A stretch of 64,000 bases of DNA. Source: Aurantiochytrium sp. KH105 (taxonomy: Eukaryota > Sar > Bigyra > Thraustochytrida > Thraustochytriidae). The translations under genes were made by a program, and so were the position numbers. Every line of letters starts with the position of its first letter. The first letter of the stretch is position 1. Below are positions 17,696-26,432 of this stretch, in pieces. The notes under the pieces were generated by a model. That model was not told the origin of the DNA. It did no database searches and was given only the letters and a program-made list of their open reading frames with translations. The stretch covers positions 1-64,000 of the forward strand of contig BGKB01000019.1 in the NCBI GenBank assembly GCA_003116975.1, in the 5' to 3' direction.

Positions 17696-19912
17696 ATGCC
17701 GCGCGTGCAGCCGCGCGACGCGGCGAGGGCGCCGCCGCCGCAGCGCGAGAAGCGGCGCGCGGCGGCTGCAGCGGGCGCGGACCCGGACCCGGACCCGGCG
17801 CAAGCGCGAGCGGGGACGACGACGACGACGTCGCGGGGACGCACGGCGAGTCCTTCGTCTGCGGCCGGGTCAGGGCCCCGGAAAAGACCCCGGAAGCAGG
17901 CGTCCAAGGCGGCCCCGGAGAACGCCGAGGTCAACATTGCGCATGCACAGAACGAGGAGAGCAAAAGCAAAGATGTGGCGACATCATCAAAATCCGGGGC
18001 AACTTCCATCAATGCTGTCATGAATGAAGCACATGAACAAAAGCACGACGATCCACACGAAGTGGTACCACCAAAGGTCGACAAGGCTGTACGAGGAGAT
18101 ACATCGTTGCCCAAAGCATCCGTCCCAGCCGCAAAGGAAGACTTTATTGACGCGATCGCACAAGTGAAAGCTGTCGTGCGGGCGTGCCTTGCCAAGGCGG
18201 AGGCGTCGACATCAAATCCAGCTGCAGAGGAGGAAACCGCCTTGCGCAAAGAGCTTGATCGGTTTTGCGACGCTCTCGCGGAGGCTGATAAATTCTGCAA
18301 AGCAGAGCAATTGATAGACAACGTTGTGTCCGCAGCTGCAGACGAGATTGATGAAGAACGTTCGCGACGCGTCAGGTTTGCGACTTCAACGCTTCTACCG
18401 CTCACAACGCCCAACATTGGCATCGAAGGGTCCGAGGACCCTTGGTTCGGAGCCCTCGAGAGCCTCGCAAAGGCACGAGACGTAGCCGAGAGTCTTCGCA
18501 AAGGATTCCGAGCCAAGCCTGCCCTAGCTGACGCGCTCCGCGGGGCCCTTCCTGCCCCTGCTGGGAATGCAGCCAGCGCTATCCGGACTGAACTTGCAAA
18601 GAGCGCGTCTGAAAACGCTGGAGAGGTTTCAACTGTAAAGGCCGATGACGCTAATAGCAAATTTTCGCAAGCATCACCCTCGTCCTCATCGACGACCGGG
18701 GTTCCAGGACCCGATGCTGAAGGCGGAACCACTGCGGCGCCACAGGCCAAATCATCAACCGATCCATCTCCATCTTCATCATCGTTCACATCTCCAGATT
18801 TGCCTCCCTCAGCGAGCGGCGCATCGTCAAGATATCGGACACCCGCTGAGCAAGTCGTGCGCAAGGCGATCCTTGAAATTGCCAATGATAAACCATGCGC
18901 CGCAGTGGAGGAACCTCTTGGCGAGGTTTTGTCGTCATCGATCCGGTTCATTCTTCGCAAGCTCTTCAATGTACCTCCGACGTGTGAACTCGCGCTGGAA
19001 GACGTGGAACCCGTCGTTTCCTCGCCGAGTGGGGGCGGGGAAGAAATCCGCCTTGGTTCTTCAGGTGTTGCGCTTGAAGACCTTGCAGCTTCTGGAGGAA
19101 ATGGTGCCGAGACTGACGGGGAGCTTGAGGCCCTTGCATCAACGATGTCAAGTGGACTACCTCGTCCTCGCGCGACACAGCTCATTTTTGGCGCAGATTG
19201 CGGCTCTTACCAGTTCAACAGCGATGACGCAGCTGCTGTATTGCGAGACGCGCTTGGGATTCTTCGACATTGCGTTGAGCCAACAGAGGCGTGGCGGCGG
19301 TGGTACACCGCGGGCCAACATGCTCCGGAAGATGCGCCACCCGACTTGGACTTAACTCATGTGCGGCTATTCACGCGAGCCCATAGCTTTCTGGACTCCA
19401 CCTTTGCAAAGGATAGAGAGATGCGCGTCGCGCTTGAGAAAGAGCCAGAGTTGTTGGCCCGGCTTGAAAAGTGCTGTGCGCGTGCCGATGAGCTGGGTCT
19501 CGAGGAAGAAGTTGCGTTTTACCCGCTTACAAAGCCCGGGCAATTTGTAGAACAGATCGCAGCCCAGCGCGAGCTTTCCAAGACAGCATCGGAATGGCTC
19601 GATGCGCATGAGGCTGCGTTAAATCCGCGATCGTATCGGAGCCGTCCGCGTCGCTGCCGTGTCGTCATTGAACCGGGGCATGTTGACGGTGGAGACTTTC
19701 GTTTTCCTGTTCTGCACCGGCGTCTTGCAGCTTCTGTGTGTGCCATGTGCGAGACCTTGGTGGAAGAATCAAATCGCGGGGGCGAAATTTGTTGCGACAC
19801 CTGTGGAAGATGGTTTCATCTCAAGTGTCTTCAACTTCCGCAGCGCTTTCCGCAGACTGTCGAGTTTTATACTTGTCCGGACTGCGTGCCAGGCCAGTCT
19901 GGCATGCTTTGA
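17696..19912 (+). CDS. PHD-finger protein, 738 aa
   Basis: ATG at 17696 is chosen because the 270 codons upstream overlap the divergent gene and its promoter and are compositionally skewed. The N-terminal 80 residues are Ala/Arg/Pro-rich. Residues about 80-480 are mostly hydrophilic with helical patches. The PHD finger lies at about 682-733: Cys-x2-Cys, Cys-x2-Cys (CCDTC), Trp-Phe-His-x2-Cys and a final Cys-x2-Cys (CPDC), the full Cys4-His-Cys3 zinc set, followed by only a few residues. PHD fingers read histone H3 tails or act as adaptors. The segment about 480-670, with LTHVRLFTRAHSFLD and LEEEVAFYPL, looks ordered but I do not recognise it. Likely a nuclear chromatin factor. Its divergent partner is a Pol III-type factor, but a functional link is not shown. 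Confidence 0.85.
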   Translation: MPRVQPRDAARAPPPQREKRRAAAAAGADPDPDPAQARAGTTTTTSRGRTASPSSAAGSGPRKRPRKQASKAAPENAEVNIAHAQNEESKSKDVATSSKSGATSINAVMNEAHEQKHDDPHEVVPPKVDKAVRGDTSLPKASVPAAKEDFIDAIAQVKAVVRACLAKAEASTSNPAAEEETALRKELDRFCDALAEADKFCKAEQLIDNVVSAAADEIDEERSRRVRFATSTLLPLTTPNIGIEGSEDPWFGALESLAKARDVAESLRKGFRAKPALADALRGALPAPAGNAASAIRTELAKSASENAGEVSTVKADDANSKFSQASPSSSSTTGVPGPDAEGGTTAAPQAKSSTDPSPSSSSFTSPDLPPSASGASSRYRTPAEQVVRKAILEIANDKPCAAVEEPLGEVLSSSIRFILRKLFNVPPTCELALEDVEPVVSSPSGGGEEIRLGSSGVALEDLAASGGNGAETDGELEALASTMSSGLPRPRATQLIFGADCGSYQFNSDDAAAVLRDALGILRHCVEPTEAWRRWYTAGQHAPEDAPPDLDLTHVRLFTRAHSFLDSTFAKDREMRVALEKEPELLARLEKCCARADELGLEEEVAFYPLTKPGQFVEQIAAQRELSKTASEWLDAHEAALNPRSYRSRPRRCRVVIEPGHVDGGDFRFPVLHRRLAASVCAMCETLVEESNRGGEICCDTCGRWFHLKCLQLPQRFPQTVEFYTCPDCVPGQSGML

Positions 19913-20146
19913 GGTGGGTCGAGCAATGGATGAAGCCAACTTGGTGGGATTGACGACAAGATATTAAAAAAAAGTGGCACAATGGAATATTACGTTTTCG
20001 CTGCGTACAAAGTCGAGAATCAGCACAAAGACCAGAAATTAGGAAAAACGGAGATTCGTATATTTTCATCTTGCTAAATACATTTGATTTTTTTTGGGGG
20101 GGGGGAGAGAAAGAGAGGTTGAACAAACGCAGGCCGACGCTGCCCA

Positions 20147-21127
20147 TCACAAGGGCAACAACGGAAGTTCATCACCCGATCTAGCGTGGGCGTCGACTGG
20201 CCAAAAGCCACGCTTGATGAGCGTCCCCATGACAGTCTCACGTCCCGTGTGGATAACAATGGCGCGCGCATGACCCGACACGAGTCGGCTTCCGGCGTAA
20301 AGGACATTGCGCGACTCGAGAAAAGAGTCGCGAGGGTTGCCGAGCGTCGCTGCTCCGTTGAGAACTACATCTTCAATCTCGAATGCACAGAGACTGAGGT
20401 CTTCGCTGCAGCTGAGGATGCGGCAGTCGGCAGGAACAATCTCATTTTCCTCAATGTACACAATGTCGCCTTGCACGAGGGAGGTCGGGTCAATGCAAAT
20501 GCAGCGGCCATCTCGCATGACCTGGGCCGTATCGGCAATGCAGCGTCGGTAGGCCTGCATAGCCGGTGTGTTGCGGAGCCATGGAAGCAGGCAGCACAAC
20601 CACGATGGGCAGGGCTGCGGCGAGGGGATGAGGTTGGGGCCGGTAGACTCAATTTTGTCGTTGGCTACGTTCATGCTCATGCCACGCTGAAGATTTGTTT
20701 GGAAGCGATCCTCGAGGTCCTCAAGCGAGGCGTAGTGCCAGTCGGCGCCGAAGAAAGCGCTGTCGAGTTGCTTGGCGACCTCATCATTGAGTACGCGTGC
20801 AAGTGCCATGCCGTCTGGAAATGCTTCGACTTCGAAGTCGGTCGCTGCCGCGGCGTCGTCGTCGGCGGCGGCTACCTCTTTGTCGCTCTGCGACACGTCG
20901 CAGCAGTGCTGGCACTTGCACGCTTCGCGTGTCTCTTTGCTGCCGCCGCGGTAGTCCTTCGGAACGACGCGTGCGCCGCTGAGGCCGTCGTTGTGCGTGG
21001 CACCACGCCCCACGCGTCTGCGCAACACCGGCACGGCTCGGACGGGCTTGCGGCCGTACACAACGGGGCTTTCGCCGCCCTGCTGCTGCTCCTGCTGCTG
21101 CTGCTGCTGCTGCTGCTGAAGGAGCAT
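20147..21127 (-). CDS. Soluble P-type ATPase N-terminal plus actuator-domain protein, catalytically incomplete
   Basis: ATG at 21127 gives 326 aa. Residues 4-16 are mostly Gln. A Cys cluster (CKCQHCC) lies at 70-76. Residues about 129-170 match the N-terminal domain of P2-type cation ATPases (W-H-x-x-S-L-E-D-L...R-x-x-T-N-L-x-x-G...GPN). Residues about 197-306 match the actuator domain (VMRDG, LVQGDIVYIEENEIVPADCRIL, YAGSRLVSGHA, HTGRETVMGTL). Membrane helices M1 and M2, which normally separate these two parts, are missing; only about 30 residues with CPSWLCCLLPWL remain. The TGES dephosphorylation motif is replaced by LNGA (256-259). There is no phosphorylation site, nucleotide-binding domain or membrane domain. 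Only 234 bp separate the stop from the PHD gene end, so no downstream exons fit. Likely a non-catalytic protein, perhaps regulating a cation pump; a decayed gene is the alternative. Confidence 0.8.
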   Translation of the reverse strand: MLLQQQQQQQQQEQQQGGESPVVYGRKPVRAVPVLRRRVGRGATHNDGLSGARVVPKDYRGGSKETREACKCQHCCDVSQSDKEVAAADDDAAAATDFEVEAFPDGMALARVLNDEVAKQLDSAFFGADWHYASLEDLEDRFQTNLQRGMSMNVANDKIESTGPNLIPSPQPCPSWLCCLLPWLRNTPAMQAYRRCIADTAQVMRDGRCICIDPTSLVQGDIVYIEENEIVPADCRILSCSEDLSLCAFEIEDVVLNGAATLGNPRDSFLESRNVLYAGSRLVSGHARAIVIHTGRETVMGTLIKRGFWPVDAHARSGDELPLLPL

Positions 21128-21341
21128 TGTTTTGCCCTGCCTTGCCTTGCCTTGCCTTCAGTCGGAGTTCGCACGTGCCGTGGCCTAGGCTGTCGAGGCG
21201 TCTTCCGCCAATCGCAAGCGGGAAGGGACACCTCCTTCGTCCGCGCGGCGCAGAGTAGCGACGAACGTGTTCGGGCTTGTCGGTCTGTAGCTAGCCCGTC
21301 TGGCCGTCTGTTCGTAGCAAGCAAGCCAGGCAGGAAGTTGA

Positions 21342-21409
21342 CGAGCGAGCGAGCGAGCAAGCGAGCAAGCGAGCAAGCGAGCAAGCGAGCAAGCGAGCAA
21401 GCGAGCAAG
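21342..21409. repeat. Octamer tandem repeat (AGCGAGCA)n
   Basis: About eight GAGCGAGCAA-type units, about 215 bp upstream of the start of the actuator-domain gene, in its promoter or 5' UTR. Confidence 0.95.
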
Positions 21410-21442
21410 GTTATTGGGTCGGCGGTTTCGCTCCTCACATAG

Positions 21443-21470
21443 CCTAGTTCTAGGTTATACTAGTAGTATA
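21443..21470. repeat. Two adjacent perfect palindromes
   Basis: CCTAG-TT-CTAGG at 21443-21454 is followed one base later by TATACTA-G-TAGTATA at 21456-21470. Both are perfect inverted repeats, AT-rich in a GC-rich setting, 315 bp upstream of the actuator-domain start. They could be dimeric transcription-factor sites. Confidence 0.75.
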
Positions 21471-22668
21471 CAAGCATTGGGAAAAACCGTAAACATCTTG
21501 ATACTACTTGCGCTGGTGCTTGGGTGGTTCATACAGCGCTGCATCAGCGTAGTGATGATGCACATTTTTGATTCCTTCGAGCAACCTGGCAGTAGGTCTA
21601 GTATACATGCGCCATACTCCGCGTAGCATCGAAGTTCTTTAAAATTAGGGACAGCATTCATCCAAAATGAGATAATTACAACACCACTCTCCCATTCCCA
21701 AATTATCATACCTACACAGCTGCTTTCTACCCGCGCCCATCGCTCCGCCATCCTTTCCCATCTGTCTTCGCCGCCCCCACCCACTCGTGCGAGAGAGGAA
21801 GGCGTGAAAGCCTCGCGACCTCCTCTCCCCTCCCTCCCCGCCAGCCTCTCACACCCCAACCCCCTCACACACCCCCTCCCCCCTCCCGTTCCCGTTCCCG
21901 CTGCAGGGTGGACCCACCCCTGTCCCCCCACCCAGCAGCGCACTGGCGCGAGGCGCGGCGGCCGCTGCAGCGGCGCGGAGTTCGACTTGCGCGCGGGGAG
22001 CGCAAGTGGGCCGCTTGCGGCGCGCAAGTGGGCTATCCGCGCTGCAAGTGCCTGCCACAGTGCGGTGCGCCCTTCCCCGGCGCCCCTCTCTCTGTCTCTC
22101 TGCGATGCGAGGGTTAGTTGGTCAGTGGAGGCGCTGCAGCCACACAGAGAGAGAGGGCGAGGGAGAGAGACGCGGGAGAAAGGCGCCTGGGCAAAGGACC
22201 TTCGCCGATCGTCCGTGCCTGCAGGTGAGTGAGCGAGCGCGCGCGCGCGCGCGGAGGGCGGGGCCGCGGCGCGCGCGCGCGATCTGCACATCGCGCGCCC
22301 GCGCCGCCGCTGCTGCGCGCACGCATGCAGCGCAGCCGCGTGGGGATGCCGAGGATGCCGAGGAGGAGGATGACGAGGAGGCCCGCCGAGACGGCCACGG
22401 ACGGCCGCTGGCGGGCGACGCGCGGACGAGGAGCGGGCTCGCGGGCGGCGAGGAGGTGCGAGAGGACGAACCCGGCGTGGTGTCGCAAGAGGTTGATCGT
22501 GTGTGTGCTTTTTCCAACTGGGGTGAAGGAGCACAAGAGCTAGAGAAAGATTGATGCGAGCGAATGAATAACATGAGAGGACGGGGGAAAACTGACCATG
22601 ATGCGCGCTTTGCATGACCACCTACAACAGAAGTTTGCCGAAGCCTCGTCAACACCTACGCTAGCACC

Positions 22669-22980
22669 ATGTCGGCCATTATCCGCACCATCGCGCGCAT
22701 GTACCAGAACAACGTGAACGGCGCCCTGCGCAAGCACGGTCTCCGGTACGAGGACATCATCATTGCCGAGAACGCCGACGTGCAGAAGGCAATCCAGTAC
22801 CTTCCTTCTGCGGAGAAGGTCGCCCGCCAGCGCCGCATCACCCGGGCGATTGACCTCAACTTCAAGCACGAGGAGCTCCCCAAGGAGATCCAGGCTGTCC
22901 AGGAGCCTGGCAAGTTCTACCTTGCGCCCCTCATGGAGGAGTTCCGCAAGCTTCGCGTGGAGCGCCAGCTGCTCAAGTAA
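22669..22980 (+). CDS. QCR7: Cytochrome bc1 complex subunit 7 (UQCRB/QCR7)
   Basis: ATG at 22669 in a good context (CACCATGTC) gives 103 aa, the usual length for this subunit. Residues about 12-40 (YQNNVNGALRKHGLRYEDII) and the later R-x-x-R-I-T-R-A and L-N-x-K-H-E-E-L-P segments are characteristic of the 14-kDa subunit. So is the ending LAPLMEEFRKLRVER. The protein sits on the matrix side of respiratory complex III and helps assemble cytochrome b. As in other eukaryotes there is no long cleavable presequence. Strong codon bias (C-ending codons) fits high expression. It is intronless and isolated, with a long promoter region upstream. Confidence 0.96.
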   Translation: MSAIIRTIARMYQNNVNGALRKHGLRYEDIIIAENADVQKAIQYLPSAEKVARQRRITRAIDLNFKHEELPKEIQAVQEPGKFYLAPLMEEFRKLRVERQLLK

Positions 22981-23671
22981 AATTGCCCTGCATTGGCTGC
23001 CCCGTTCTGTTTCTGACCGAAACCACCTCTTCACCTCTTTATCCCCTTTTCTCTCTCTCTCTCCTTTTCGCGAGCGCGTCTCTTTTGGCTGTGGTACATC
23101 GATCAAATCGACTTTTTGATGATATCGCGTGGCCATTCGAATGATCAGTTGATGAACATGCGAGCGAACCAAAAGTTAGTCAGCGCGGGCTTTATGGCCC
23201 CAGCTTGCTAGCAAAGAAAAAGCAAAAAAAAAAAGCCTAGCCACCTACACCACGCTTTTACCACTTCCTTGGCTGCAGCTACCATCCAAGACGAATGGGG
23301 AGTTGGCAAGTCCTGGCAGGAGCACGTCATTTGTGACGTCGACGAGCTTTAGCTGATCGACGCTCTACTTTCTTTGGCGGCGGCTACTTGCCGCGTCTTC
23401 AACGCTCTACACGTTCTTTTTAGAGGCAAAAATAAACACATCATTTGTCCTGTGCCCAAACAAATCAAATTGTTTCGCGTGATAGACTACACCTACTCAC
23501 CACTTCAAGAACAATAAATAAATAAAGGTCATTCACAGCGTACCCGAGCTAAACAGGGCGAGGCCTGGCGAGAGATCAGACCCAAGCTGTGGCCATGCGT
23601 TAAATGCGGCAATTGGTTCGTTCTCCTCCTCCTCCTCCTCCTCCTCCTCCTCCTTGTGCTTTTTCTGGTGG
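22981..23671. other. Convergent 3' region of QCR7 and glycosyltransferase-like gene
   Basis: 691 bp between converging genes. The part at 23000-23540 is less GC-rich. It contains a CACGTCAtttgTGACGTCG segment (23324-23342), an A11 run near 23225 and AATAAA-like motifs near 23430 and 23515. A CTC repeat lies at 23622-23653 in the 3' flank of the minus-strand gene. No gene is visible. Confidence 0.5.
23622..23653. repeat. Trinucleotide repeat (CTC)n
   Basis: Ten CTC units just downstream of the stop codon of the minus-strand glycosyltransferase-like gene; in its mRNA this is a GAG run in the 3' UTR. Confidence 0.95.
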
Positions 23672-25021
23672 TTACTCGTCATCGTCGTCGTTGTCATTGT
23701 CACTGCCATCGCTGCCCTCGGGAAGCTTTGCGGCTGCTTGACGCATGAGCTCGTGACGCTTGCGCTCTTCCGCATAACTTTGCTGCAGGGCATCGTGCGA
23801 GGCTGTCTCTGCGGGCATCGAATCTCTATAAATTTTCATGACACTTTGGACGCGTCGCTGGTTAATGTGCGCCACAACGACGTGCCGCGCGCGTAGATGT
23901 TTTGGGCGCTCAATCCAGGTTGTTTCCACGTATTCTGTAATGCCATACTTGCTGCAACGTGACCCAGGGTACACGAGCGAACCGTCGTCATCAAAGACGA
24001 GCATAAATGTTCCGAAACGATGGAACTCGGGCATTGTGCCACGATCCTTGACGCGCTTAATGAGGAGTTGGCCCAGCTTGTCCTCGACAAAGTCGCCCGT
24101 TTTCCACTGCCACGAGTGAAATGGGGTGATCGTGCGCACCTGTCGTTGCAGCCCAAAGTCAAGATAGAATGAGGTGCGGCATATATGCGTCGTGTCGAAC
24201 CAAAAGATGAGCGGCACGATGCTTGCGTTGGTGCCTGGAATCCGCCGTGCGTAGTCACGAACATCGATCCGATTGCGCTGCACGGCATGCGCTGGGAACT
24301 TGTACGTGTTGCTCGTTCCGAGACAAATGTAATTGACGAGGCGAAAGGGGTACGAGTCCAAGGCGTCGACCATGTTTTGCATGAAAAAAGGCTTGCGCGC
24401 AAGTCGGTCATGCTGGACGACAAACACGTATGGTGTGTGAACCCTCTTGATGCCCTCTTTGAGCGCAAGCGCAAATCCCTTGCGACGCTCCATGCGTGAT
24501 ATGATGGCACCATAGAGATCATGCTCTGGGTCTGCAGCGAGCGCTTCCAGCGCAGACACGTACTCTTCATATTTCGCAGCGGCCGAGGCCGAGACCTTGC
24601 ATACCCTAAACCTCTCGTGGCCCTTGTTCGGATTGGCGCGAATATTGACACCATCGCAAACAATGATTTTGGGACAAGCTCGCATTTCCGGCTCGTGCTG
24701 CAGGTACGAGCCAATGACGTCCTCAATGAAAAAGGTGAGCGGGTTCACCGGACTCGGGCTCGTAGTAATAACCATCGTTACTCGCTCGCCGATCGTTGGC
24801 CGGACTTTGGGATGCGCGTCTTTGTCATCCTCCTGTTTTCCATGGTGTTCGTGCCCTTGAGACTCCTCTTGTACCGTTGCAGCCGTCGTCGTCGTCAGTG
24901 GCGTCGTCGCCGTCGTCCTCGCTTTCGTGGTCGCAGCTCCTGCAGCCCTCCATTCCGAGAGCAGGTCTGGGTCGATCTCGACCCCGTCAAGCGCGCCAGC
25001 GCCGTCGCCCGTAACTTGCAT
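23672..25021 (-). CDS. Glycosyltransferase-like (GT-A fold) protein, 449 aa
   Basis: ATG at 25021. Residues 1-80 are low-complexity (Ala/Thr run, His/Lys/Asp-rich). The ordered core begins at about 81 with a beta strand (VTMVITTSP), then IIVCDGV at about 119-125 and RKGFALALKEGIKRV at about 180-194. The VFVVQHDRL segment at about 199-207 sits where GT-A glycosyltransferases have their metal-binding acidic motif. Later segments include a Trp-rich HSWQWKTGDFVED and a conserved-looking YPGSRCSKYGITEYVETTWIERP. The layout resembles family-2-like glycosyltransferases, but no family can be named. No signal peptide or membrane helix is seen, so it may act in the cytosol. The C-terminus is an acidic Asp/Asn tail. 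It is divergent from the thioesterase gene, sharing a 359-bp promoter. Confidence 0.75.
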   Translation of the reverse strand: MQVTGDGAGALDGVEIDPDLLSEWRAAGAATTKARTTATTPLTTTTAATVQEESQGHEHHGKQEDDKDAHPKVRPTIGERVTMVITTSPSPVNPLTFFIEDVIGSYLQHEPEMRACPKIIVCDGVNIRANPNKGHERFRVCKVSASAAAKYEEYVSALEALAADPEHDLYGAIISRMERRKGFALALKEGIKRVHTPYVFVVQHDRLARKPFFMQNMVDALDSYPFRLVNYICLGTSNTYKFPAHAVQRNRIDVRDYARRIPGTNASIVPLIFWFDTTHICRTSFYLDFGLQRQVRTITPFHSWQWKTGDFVEDKLGQLLIKRVKDRGTMPEFHRFGTFMLVFDDDGSLVYPGSRCSKYGITEYVETTWIERPKHLRARHVVVAHINQRRVQSVMKIYRDSMPAETASHDALQQSYAEERKRHELMRQAAAKLPEGSDGSDNDNDDDDE

Positions 25022-25380
25022 CGTGAGAGATTCGCGAGAGGCGCAGCGTCGTCACTTCACTCCGCTCTCGCCTGCTCTGCTCCTCAGCGCCACACCACTC
25101 ACGCGAGGGACCTCGACAGGAATAGAGGTCTCGTCTATTTGCAAGCAGGTTTCATGGCTGGGCCAAGCGTTCGGGTCCGGTACGAGTGACACCTGGTATT
25201 TTCTATTTGGCATCTCTTAACGATTACGGTAATGGTAGTGACGCTGTTTGTCGTCGTCAATGTCAAGACTCGGGCCAATGTAGTATAGCAACAAGAGCAG
25301 CCGGAGCAGAAGCGCGAACTGCGAGCAGACCTCGATTGCTCGATCGCAAAAAAGGCAAGCGGGGACTTCAAGAGAGGACG
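25022..25380. promoter_or_regulatory. Shared bidirectional promoter, glycosyltransferase-like and thioesterase genes
   Basis: 359 bp between two divergent starts. The sequence is of mixed composition with no tandem repeat and no RNA gene. Both core promoters must lie here, so the pair may be co-regulated. Confidence 0.5.
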
Positions 25381-26391
25381 ATGGCGACGTGGCGCGGCGC
25401 GGCGGCGTCGAAGAGGCTGGCGCTGGCGTTTTGGAAATTTTCGCGGCGATCTCGCACGGGCAAGTTCGGGTCCTTGCTTGGTTTGCACCCCGAGGAGCTC
25501 GGCGGCACGACGCGCATGGAGTTCCTTGGGCCCAAGAACAGCATCGTGTCGACCGAGATCCCGGCCTGGACCTGCGAGAATGGCAAGATGCGACTTGAGG
25601 CAGCCGTCGCACTTCTCGACGAGATCAGCACCTATGCCGGCTGCTGCATGTGGGACCAGCGTTGTAGGCCAGGCTTTAGCATCCAGCTGCAAGGCCGCGC
25701 CTTGCGACCCATCGATGTTGGCGCAGGGGAACGCATCAAGGTCGAGACGAGGCTGCAGAGGGTGGGACGGACCATTGGGTTCCTCGACATTGTCATTAGC
25801 GACGAGGACGGGGATCCGCTCATCAGTGCAAGTCACCTCAAGTTTATGCATTCGGGGGCAATTTTTGATCTTGCCTTCCGGCCACCGTTTCAGGAAACCA
25901 CGAGAAAACTCTGGGAGTCCCTTGTTCTCGATCGTCAGCCCGAGCACGAGTTCACCATGCCCTCGACCTTTGAGGAGGTCTTTAAGATCAAGGAGGAGGA
26001 AAATAACTTTGGGGCCGAAGACGAGGCCCCCGTCGAGTTGGCTGGCCTGGTATCTCTCGACGCTCGCCACGGCAACCCGGTGGGTTCGATTCATGGCGGA
26101 GCGGCGACGATGCTTGGGGCGCACGCCGCAGCGCTTGCGGTACGCAAACGCCCAGAGTTTCTTTCCGGCGAGGCCGCAGGTGCGCCCACCATGGTAAGGG
26201 TGAATCTTCTTTCAGGTATTCCAACGCATCGGCCCGCCGAGGCCCACGTGCGCGCGCAGGTGGTCAAGGACCCGCCGCAGGCTGCCTTGCCTGGGTCTCT
26301 CCATGCGCATACACGGATTCTGAATGAGAAGGGTAACCTCTGTATTGAGTGCGAGACTGTACATGCAGCCCCTCGTAAAGACCGACAGTGA
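25381..26391 (+). CDS. Double-hotdog acyl-CoA thioesterase-like protein, probably mitochondrial
   Basis: ATG at 25381 gives 336 aa. The frame is open 65 codons upstream but without an ATG. Residues 1-35 are rich in Arg, Lys, Ala and Ser with only acidic-free hydrophobic spacers: a mitochondrial presequence. Two hotdog domains follow, at about 45-160 and 225-328. In the first, LEAAVALLDEISTYAG (73-88) is the central hotdog helix with an Asp-Glu at 80-81. In the second, HGGAATMLGAHAAAL starts at 238 with the HGG signature typical of PaaI-type thioesterases. However, the acidic residue of that helix is His. So the HGG comes from one domain and the acid from the other, as in double-hotdog enzymes with one composite site. 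Probable role: hydrolysis of acyl-CoA thioesters. Substrate unknown. Confidence 0.87.
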   Translation: MATWRGAAASKRLALAFWKFSRRSRTGKFGSLLGLHPEELGGTTRMEFLGPKNSIVSTEIPAWTCENGKMRLEAAVALLDEISTYAGCCMWDQRCRPGFSIQLQGRALRPIDVGAGERIKVETRLQRVGRTIGFLDIVISDEDGDPLISASHLKFMHSGAIFDLAFRPPFQETTRKLWESLVLDRQPEHEFTMPSTFEEVFKIKEEENNFGAEDEAPVELAGLVSLDARHGNPVGSIHGGAATMLGAHAAALAVRKRPEFLSGEAAGAPTMVRVNLLSGIPTHRPAEAHVRAQVVKDPPQAALPGSLHAHTRILNEKGNLCIECETVHAAPRKDRQ

Positions 26392-26432
26392 ATCGTCAGT
26401 TTTTCTGTGACTGATTAGATTTGCCCAATTTT

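Larger units (their letters stand above)
21128..22668. promoter_or_regulatory. Divergent promoter region of actuator-domain gene and QCR7
   Basis: 1.54 kb between two divergent starts. It contains the octamer array, two adjacent palindromes at 21443-21470, a C/T-rich stretch at 21740-21900 and GC/CG dinucleotide runs near 22230-22290. Frames of up to 388 codons on the minus strand are compositional shadows. No gene is seen. Confidence 0.5.

Noticed and set aside
17200..19185. 661-codon minus-strand frame opposite the PHD gene
   Set aside because: It is Ser/Ala-rich antisense sequence created by GC-rich codon bias; the sense strand has a full PHD zinc set.
20088..20105. T8G10 run as a specific signal
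   Set aside because: A homopolymer pair in a short 3' flank; no function can be assigned.
20186..21442. 418-codon plus-strand frame opposite the actuator-domain gene
   Set aside because: It is the antisense shadow of a gene with recognisable domains; the antisense product shows none.
22006..22554. 182-codon plus-strand frame upstream of QCR7
   Set aside because: Arg/Ala-rich sequence in a GC-rich promoter; no domain, and other frames are equally open.
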